The notes under the pieces were generated by a model. It did not search any database. It had not been told where the DNA came from and worked only from the letters and a program-made list of their open reading frames with translations. A stretch of 64,000 bases of DNA from an uncultured Bacteriovorax sp. (GTDB taxonomy: Bacteria; Bdellovibrionota; Bacteriovoracia; Bacteriovoracales; Bacteriovoracaceae): contig CAMLMH010000002.1 in assembly GCA_946481315.1 (NCBI GenBank), positions 310,001-374,000 on the forward strand, written 5' to 3'. Both the position numbers and the translations under genes were made by a program. This document shows, piece by piece, positions 59,647 to 64,000 of this stretch (position 1 is the first letter of the stretch; each line of letters begins with the position of its first letter).

Positions 59647-60987
59647 TCAATTAAGTAAGGATGCAATGGCATCAAAGGATTCTTTGTAGTTTCCTTTATT
59701 ATAACCATCTTTTTCAAACTGTTCGATGAACTGCCGGCGGGAAAATTGCCCTTTGTTGGCAATAAGCTCTTTAGCTACAATTCCGGTTAAGATAAACAAA
59801 CATGAAAGTGGCCCAGTATGTGTGGCCGACAACATTTTAGGAAAGCCATTTCCATTGGGCATTTCGTGTTGTTCGAGAACAATGCGATCAACATCCGGCG
59901 GGACTTCTTTAAATTTTGCGATAAGTTCACTGGCAGCTGCCGGATGGGCCAGGAATTGTTTTTTATCGTCATCACTGAAGCGTTCTTTTTCTGCAAAAAA
60001 ATGGGCGTAATCTTTTATTTTCAGAAGTTCCAGATTATCCAGCGTGATATCCTGGAGAAATGCGGCCAGTGAGACTTTGATAAAGGTTGCATCACTGTTC
60101 CAGTTCAACTTTTTTAAAATAAGTGAAGCCAGCATGACTTGCAGACTGTAGAGCTGGGAAGGATAGTCACCGAGAATGTCCATTCTGTCCCAGAGATCAG
60201 AAAGTTTTTCGTTGCTGCTTATAATCTTAGCTGTCTGTTGAATGATTTCCTTTACTGTTTCTTGATGTTCGGAAGTTAATCCTTCCAGTTTAATCATGGC
60301 ACATATCTGATGATGGGTGAGTGCCAGACGATCAGTCAGCTTAAGATCGGACCCGGTCAAAAATTCACGGATACGTTTTTTTATATTATGAAGGACGATA
60401 TTTTTTTCACCCTCAGTTTTTAAGTAGAGAGTTCCTACTTCCTTCTGCTTATATTTTTCTTTTTCTTCCTGACTGAAAACAGAGCCTTTATTGAAGCATT
60501 TGACCATTTTGCGGTCGGAAAGTTTTATGTAGACATCGGCAGGAACAAATCTGACGAGAGAGAGAAAATCTACTGTCACAGGAATAAATTCTCGTGAATC
60601 CAGTTCCAGGTCTTTGGGCAAAAGAGCATGGGAGAGCAGGCCGGTTAATTTTTCTACACCCTGAAAAATATCCGGTTTTTGAATATTGGTAAAAACATGA
60701 TCCTCCGGGTAGCTGACCGGATCATCGGAGGGAATAACAGTACTGCATAAAACAAACTTAACGTTTAATTTTTGTTCAATAATAAACTTCAGTACCGACG
60801 GCCCCATACCATCAGGCATGTTGTGATCACAAATACACAGATCAAACTGCTCTGCCTGCATTTTACTGACGGCTTCCTGGCCACTTCTGGCATGGGAGAC
60901 TATCCATTGATTGGCAGTCATTTCTTCAATGATAAAAGAAATGATTTCGCGGATTCCGTCTTCATCATCAACTATTAAAACTTTCAT
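59647..60987 (-). CDS. Response regulator with degenerate HD-GYP domain
   Basis: 446 residues. REC domain (1-120) with acidic DDE and phosphoacceptor Asp in CICDHNMPDGMG (~55), and Lys near KPDIF. A long middle region (~130-240) follows, then an HD-GYP-like C-terminal domain. HD-GYP catalytic motifs are altered: AAFLQDITLDNLELL where HDIGK is expected, and HEMPNGNGFPKM where HH..DGxGYP is expected. HP (LAHPAAASEL) is present. Probable c-di-GMP binding or signalling without phosphodiesterase activity. Lies convergent to rimBK and divergent from the promoter region at 61.0-61.3 kb. Confidence 0.75.
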   Translation of the reverse strand: MKVLIVDDEDGIREIISFIIEEMTANQWIVSHARSGQEAVSKMQAEQFDLCICDHNMPDGMGPSVLKFIIEQKLNVKFVLCSTVIPSDDPVSYPEDHVFTNIQKPDIFQGVEKLTGLLSHALLPKDLELDSREFIPVTVDFLSLVRFVPADVYIKLSDRKMVKCFNKGSVFSQEEKEKYKQKEVGTLYLKTEGEKNIVLHNIKKRIREFLTGSDLKLTDRLALTHHQICAMIKLEGLTSEHQETVKEIIQQTAKIISSNEKLSDLWDRMDILGDYPSQLYSLQVMLASLILKKLNWNSDATFIKVSLAAFLQDITLDNLELLKIKDYAHFFAEKERFSDDDKKQFLAHPAAASELIAKFKEVPPDVDRIVLEQHEMPNGNGFPKMLSATHTGPLSCLFILTGIVAKELIANKGQFSRRQFIEQFEKDGYNKGNYKESFDAIASLLN

Positions 60988-61097
60988 AGAGCTTCTATCG
61001 ACACAATGTTTTTTTATGCTGAGGAGGTTCGGGCCTAATTTTTCGTGAAGAAATTGTCAAAACAGTCCGGTAATGTAAGAAGCAGTAAGAATGCTCT

Positions 61098-61143
61098 GTC
61101 ATATTAATGACTTACCTTTTCTGTCTGTTGTCAATTTGATGAC
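61098..61143 (+). promoter_or_regulatory. Two tandem 14-bp palindromic sites, candidate activator sites
   Basis: GTCATATTAATGAC (61098-61111) and GTCAATTTGATGAC (61130-61143) are the same palindrome (11 of 14 identical, arms GTCA/TGAC) set 32 bases apart, three helical turns. Relative to the predicted start (~61243) they sit near -139 and -107, the usual location of enhancer-binding-protein sites. Binding protein unknown. Confidence 0.5.
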
Positions 61144-61185
61144 TTATGCCATGGACGGCTGGATGAAATATCAGGAGGTTAGGGT

Positions 61186-61266
61186 GTGATCTTGAGTCTA
61201 AAAAGCTTGATCAAACTTGGCACGAACATTGAAATAGTATTAGTGTGTGTGTGGAGAATCTATTAA
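61186..61266 (+). CDS. Possible 26-residue peptide
   Basis: GTG start with a perfect AGGAGG 7 bases upstream; product MILSLKSLIKLGTNIEIVLV then CVWRIY. It is amphipathic, then hydrophobic. It runs across the sigma-54-type promoter and ends 35 bases before the terminator. Either a short translated leader or chance; no other evidence. Confidence 0.3.
   Translation: MILSLKSLIKLGTNIEIVLVCVWRIY
61217..61233 (+). promoter_or_regulatory. Sigma-54-type promoter before the pentapeptide gene
   Basis: TTGGCACGAACATTGAA matches the -24 box TGGCACG exactly and the -12 box TTGCW except A for C (TTGAA), with the canonical four-base spacer. The start would be near 61243. Two palindromes upstream fit activator sites. 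Confidence 0.55.
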
Positions 61267-61337
61267 AAGGATTTTTTTAGACCTCCTGTGAATGTCTCTC
61301 AAAAAGCCCATTGCTGAAATACGCTCTGGGCTTTTTT
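61243..61337 (+). ncRNA. Candidate sigma-54-driven small RNA or attenuated leader, CCUCC loop
   Basis: Predicted from the sigma-54-type start (~61243) to the terminator (to 61337), about 95 bases. AGAC (61279-61282) pairs with GTCT (61294-61297), leaving an 11-base loop CTCCTGTGAAT; CTCCT is complementary to ribosome binding sites. The terminator stem follows directly. A sense transcript cannot come from the flanking divergent gene, so the terminator must serve this region. Not verified. Confidence 0.35.
61301..61337 (+). terminator. Intrinsic terminator 22 bases before the pentapeptide gene
   Basis: AAAAAGCCCA (61301-61310) pairs with TGGGCTTTTT (61327-61336), 10 bp, loop 16 bases, with T residues 61332-61337. 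It precedes the ribosome binding site GGGGAGA (61344-61350) of the next gene. Confidence 0.85.
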
Positions 61338-61359
61338 GTTTTTGGGGAGAAAAAATCGC

Positions 61360-61923
61360 ATGAATTCTTTTGAGCAACAAATTTTTCAGTCTTCCGATTC
61401 CTCATTACAGTTGCACGTTCCGGCCGAATATAATGAATGCACCTTTAACCATATTGATCTGCAAAGCAGTCGTCTGGGACTTAATCGTTTTATCGACTGT
61501 ACCTTTAACAATTGCAATTTCAGCAACAGTGATTTTAAGCAGGCGGTGTTTCGCCACTGTCGATTCATTGACTGCAAGTTGATGGGAATTAACTGGACTC
61601 TGGCCGATACGCTGGCGACTCCGGAATTCCAGCAATGTTCTCTGGATTATTCCTCTTTTCAGCAACTGAATCTAAAAAAAAGTCGCTTTAAAAATTGTTC
61701 ATTAAAAGAAGTCGATTATTCGGGAGCCGAATGTCAGCGTAGTGATTTTTCCGGCTGTGTCTGTGCAGGTGCTGTTTTTTCGCGTGCCAATCTTTCTGAG
61801 TGTGATTTTCGGGGAGCGTCTGCTTACTCTATTGAGCTCACTTTCACGATTGTGTCCAAAGCTAAATTTTCTGTACCCGAAGTTCTCAATCTGCTTACCC
61901 CGTTTGGAGTCGTCATTGAATAA
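61360..61923 (+). CDS. Pentapeptide repeat protein, Qnr/McbG-like
   Basis: 187 residues from the ATG at 61360 (GGGGAGA 9 bases upstream). Repeats of A(D/N)LXX-type are seen through most of the protein (FIDCTFNNCNFSNSDFKQ, then FKNCSLKEVDYSGAECQRSD). The C-terminus with ECDFRGASAYSIE and KAKFSVPEVLNLLTPFGVVI matches the end of Qnr/McbG proteins, which mimic DNA to protect gyrase from quinolones or microcin B17. Here the natural role is unknown. An intrinsic terminator just upstream suggests attenuation. Followed by a coupled lipoprotein. Confidence 0.85.
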   Translation: MNSFEQQIFQSSDSSLQLHVPAEYNECTFNHIDLQSSRLGLNRFIDCTFNNCNFSNSDFKQAVFRHCRFIDCKLMGINWTLADTLATPEFQQCSLDYSSFQQLNLKKSRFKNCSLKEVDYSGAECQRSDFSGCVCAGAVFSRANLSECDFRGASAYSIELTFTIVSKAKFSVPEVLNLLTPFGVVIE

Positions 61924-62644
61924 ACACCTTTCTTTTGTGATCATCTCTATCACTCTTTCATCATGCGCGATCAACTACAAAATGCCGGACAGTCGTTTCA
62001 TCACACCGGAATCGAGCGGGGGATTTAAAACATTTTCGCTGGAGACCGGATATGGTCGTGGGAAAAATGTTGTCATCACCGATGACTTCTCTACCGGCCT
62101 CGCGAGAAAAAGTGATGTTCGCTTAGAAGATGCTGCCTTTCTTTACGGGCGTGCGGCGATGGGAATTACAGAAGGACTAGACGTTGGTTTGCAGTATTTA
62201 ACTGATGAAGGCCTGGCCCTTACCGGAAAATATCAGCTCATCGGAAAGCGGGGGCAAACAGGGTTTCAAATGGCCGTTGCCGGACATGCCGGTGGTGGCA
62301 GTGAAAATAAAAGCGAAACCGACAACACACCAACACGGGGTGAACTGGATACTTCTTTTATCGGCGGAGATTTCATCATCGGTTATCGTTTTACTCCCGC
62401 TTTTCAGATGTACACCAGTGTTTTTTACGACGATGCTGATTATGACTTTAAACAGACCCGCGGAACAAGCAGTGTCTCGTTTAAAGGAGGATCAACCAAT
62501 CGGGGAGCGACTCTGGGAGCTGGTCTTAATTTTGGAAATGGAGGAAAAATCGGAGTGGAGTTTTCCCGTGCGCGCGGACAAACATCAAAAGAGCGTTTAA
62601 CCACCAGTTCATTCGGAGCTTTTCTGGCCGTCGGAATTTATTAA
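61916..62644 (+). CDS. Predicted lipoprotein with beta-barrel-like repeats
   Basis: 242 residues from a TTG at 61916, 8 bases inside the pentapeptide gene. Chosen because GGAG lies 6 bases ahead and the N-terminus becomes a lipoprotein signal (HLSFVIISITLSSC; acylated Cys17). The open frame extends upstream to 61742 but without such support. The mature part is beta-rich (LDVGLQYLTDEGLALTGKYQL, GAGLNFGNGGKIGVEF), outer-membrane-barrel-like. No family recognised. The stop is 4 bases from the convergent hydrolase gene. Confidence 0.68.
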   Translation: MNKHLSFVIISITLSSCAINYKMPDSRFITPESSGGFKTFSLETGYGRGKNVVITDDFSTGLARKSDVRLEDAAFLYGRAAMGITEGLDVGLQYLTDEGLALTGKYQLIGKRGQTGFQMAVAGHAGGGSENKSETDNTPTRGELDTSFIGGDFIIGYRFTPAFQMYTSVFYDDADYDFKQTRGTSSVSFKGGSTNRGATLGAGLNFGNGGKIGVEFSRARGQTSKERLTTSSFGAFLAVGIY

Positions 62645-62648
62645 TTCT

Positions 62649-63563
62649 TTAATGATCCATCATTTTGTAAATGAGACTGGCAAGCGCTCTGGCCCCTTTT
62701 TGAGACAAATTGTCGTAGAGAGGATTGTATTCGTAGATGCCGAAATGTTTAATCCTCAGCACGTCTGTACAATACACCAGTAATTCTTCGACAAAAGCAT
62801 ATGGCAAACCACGATGATTAACTGCGGATACACCTTCCATAATTGAAGACTCCAGGGCATCGGCATCAAGACTTAAGACATAAGTGGCGTCAGCATCGTA
62901 GGGAATCATTCTTTCAAATTGTTTCCAGTTGTGAGTGAAATTGTGGGTGAGGTGTTTGAGATCTTCGTAAGTGGCCACAACTTCCCGGGCCTTGCCTAAA
63001 TCACTCATGGTACTTTTTGAGTTGGCAAAATCATGAATCCCCAGCTGAATGAGTTTGAATTCACCGTCAAACATTTGAGCGAACTGGCGAAAAGGTGTGC
63101 CGGAATTATGAAACGAATCAACTCTGGTATCAAGATGAGCATCGATATTGATTACGATGATTTTTTTATTTTTTTCATTCAGGGCCCGCAAAAGAGGGTA
63201 GATGTGATCATGACCTCCACCGAGATGAATAAATTTTTTTGCTTTTCGGTAACTACTGAAGGCCACAGTTAGTTTTTCGCCGTACGTTTTCTGTGCTTCT
63301 GTAAAGTCTGCTGCTTCCAAATCAGGATCTGCCAGTTCAATGTCCGACCAGGTTTCGTTCATGTGCAAAGCAAATTTTTTGACGACTGAAAGAATGGCCT
63401 CCGGAGCATAACAGGAACCGCGACGGCCCATATTCCGGATTGTTCCTATGTCGGAAGATGATTTAAGAAACAAAATATCTGCTTCTGAGGGCAGCGCTCT
63501 TTTGGCGATCAGGCGTTCATTGTCTCTGGTACCCGCATTTTCCAAAAGTGGATCAGTTTTCAT
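62649..63563 (-). CDS. Arginase/agmatinase/formimidoylglutamase-family hydrolase
   Basis: 304 residues. Manganese motifs GGGHDHIY (~118), NIDAHLDTR (~147-155) and SLDADALE (~229-236) are all present. The formimidoylglutamase (HutG) branch seems nearest (GIHDFANS, DAHLDTR), but agmatinase/arginase cannot be excluded. The substrate and pathway are not shown by neighbours. Starts 70 bases from the divergent GYF_2 gene. Confidence 0.85.
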   Translation of the reverse strand: MKTDPLLENAGTRDNERLIAKRALPSEADILFLKSSSDIGTIRNMGRRGSCYAPEAILSVVKKFALHMNETWSDIELADPDLEAADFTEAQKTYGEKLTVAFSSYRKAKKFIHLGGGHDHIYPLLRALNEKNKKIIVINIDAHLDTRVDSFHNSGTPFRQFAQMFDGEFKLIQLGIHDFANSKSTMSDLGKAREVVATYEDLKHLTHNFTHNWKQFERMIPYDADATYVLSLDADALESSIMEGVSAVNHRGLPYAFVEELLVYCTDVLRIKHFGIYEYNPLYDNLSQKGARALASLIYKMMDH

Positions 63564-63633
63564 CTATCATCTCCTTCAGGCAGATTTTGCAATTTACGAA
63601 AATTACGATGTGAGTATATCATTAAAGCATAGA

Positions 63634-64000
63634 ATGAAAAAAGAATGGTTCATATTTAAAGGCACCCATCATCATGGGCCCTATACGCTGCAGGAGCTCA
63701 TCGAGTTTTATCAAACCGGTGAACTCAATGATCAATCATTGGTCTGGAAAGAAGGCACCGAAAAATGGGAAGCTTTTGCCAAGACTGCCGAGTTAACGGC
63801 GACCCTTAATTTAAAACCAGTTTCCTCCCCACCTTTGCCGGCCATTCCTGATGATGAGGGACCACCGGCACTCCCGGCCTTTCTGGCCGGAGAAGATGAT
63901 CTACCGCCGCCAGTACCTCTGGATGCATTGCTTGATCCAAAACGGGAAAGAGATTCATTAAAAGCCGAAATGGTCACACCTTCACCACTAAGAGCAAGAT
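63634..64000 (+). CDS. GYF_2 domain protein, 3' end cut by window edge
   Basis: 122 residues present. N-terminal GYF_2 (residues ~4-48: EWFIFKGTHHHGPYTLQELI, VWKEGTEKWE), a domain that binds proline-rich peptides. Then Pro-rich segments (PPLPAIPDD, PPPVPLDAL). Such proteins often bear a C-terminal membrane domain; here the 3' part is outside the window. Confidence 0.8.
   Translation, partial: MKKEWFIFKGTHHHGPYTLQELIEFYQTGELNDQSLVWKEGTEKWEAFAKTAELTATLNLKPVSSPPLPAIPDDEGPPALPAFLAGEDDLPPPVPLDALLDPKRERDSLKAEMVTPSPLRAR

Larger units (their letters stand above)
60988..61359. other. Gene-poor regulatory region (372 bases)
   Basis: Between a minus-strand response regulator and a plus-strand pentapeptide gene. 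In order it holds an AGGAGGTT element near 61021, two 14-bp palindromes (61098, 61130), a ribosome-binding-like AGGAGG (61173), a sigma-54-type promoter (61217), a (GT)n tract (61243-61252), a CCTCC segment and a strong terminator. There is no convincing long gene. Confidence 0.75.

Noticed and set aside
61742..61915. Upstream extension of the lipoprotein frame
   Set aside because: Lies inside the pentapeptide gene and would bury the lipoprotein signal; TTG at 61916 has the RBS.

Overview
The window looks like a chromosomal segment of a free-living or predatory member of the Bdellovibrionota, most likely the Bacteriovorax/Peredibacter side. This is inferred from gene content: a full gsp operon with a gspN, HAMP-less chemoreceptors, many lipoproteins and secreted proteases, and a MerR gene behind an IHF gene. 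G+C is moderate (mid-40s percent by eye). Genes are tightly packed. I see no rRNA, tRNA, CRISPR array, insertion sequence or prophage.

Layout. 1-3950: 3' part of a topoisomerase ATPase/TOPRIM subunit and its breakage-reunion partner (both closer to eukaryotic/T4-type topoisomerase II than to gyrase), then an IHF-like gene with an acidic tail and a MerR regulator. 3912-19106 (minus): one operon gspC-D-E-F-G-H-I-J-K-L-M-N ending in a polyprenyl synthase, i.e. a complete type II secretion system apart from the prepilin peptidase. 19353-30286: acyl-CoA dehydrogenase, FG-GAP lipoprotein, chemoreceptor, LysR regulator with a degenerate A-type Fe-S protein, M61 peptidase, a 28-residue membrane peptide with its own promoter, and type III glutamine synthetase. 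30339-39815: METTL25-like methyltransferase divergent from murD, a 52-residue peptide, Xaa-Pro aminopeptidase, a matrixin-like protease with a beta-barrel protein, serC and a second chemoreceptor.

39825-53232: a minus-strand FHA/RDD protein-tgt-flavoprotein operon, an outer-membrane protein, a DEAD-box helicase with a lipoprotein, a truncated globin, a DksA-like factor, queE, and a papain-like protease followed by a decayed copy of its C-terminal module. 53262-57758 (minus): sdhC-A-B followed by a SprT/DUF2786 protein. 58040-59621: rimB-rimK-orf78 behind a sigma-54-type promoter, facing a response regulator with a degenerate HD-GYP domain. 60988-61359: the only long gene-poor stretch, with two matching palindromes, a sigma-54-type promoter, a CCUCC-bearing segment and an intrinsic terminator directly before a Qnr/McbG-like pentapeptide gene. 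The window ends with a lipoprotein, an arginase-family hydrolase and the start of a GYF_2 protein.

How the genes fit together. The secreted C1 protease and perhaps the M10 protease are natural clients of the type II system. The Tgt and QueE genes belong to queuosine synthesis. The most unusual regulatory logic lies between 57.8 and 61.4 kb, where ribosome modification (RimB/RimK), a c-di-GMP-type regulator and two sigma-54-like promoters sit together. All functional calls are by recognition of motifs; no database search was run.
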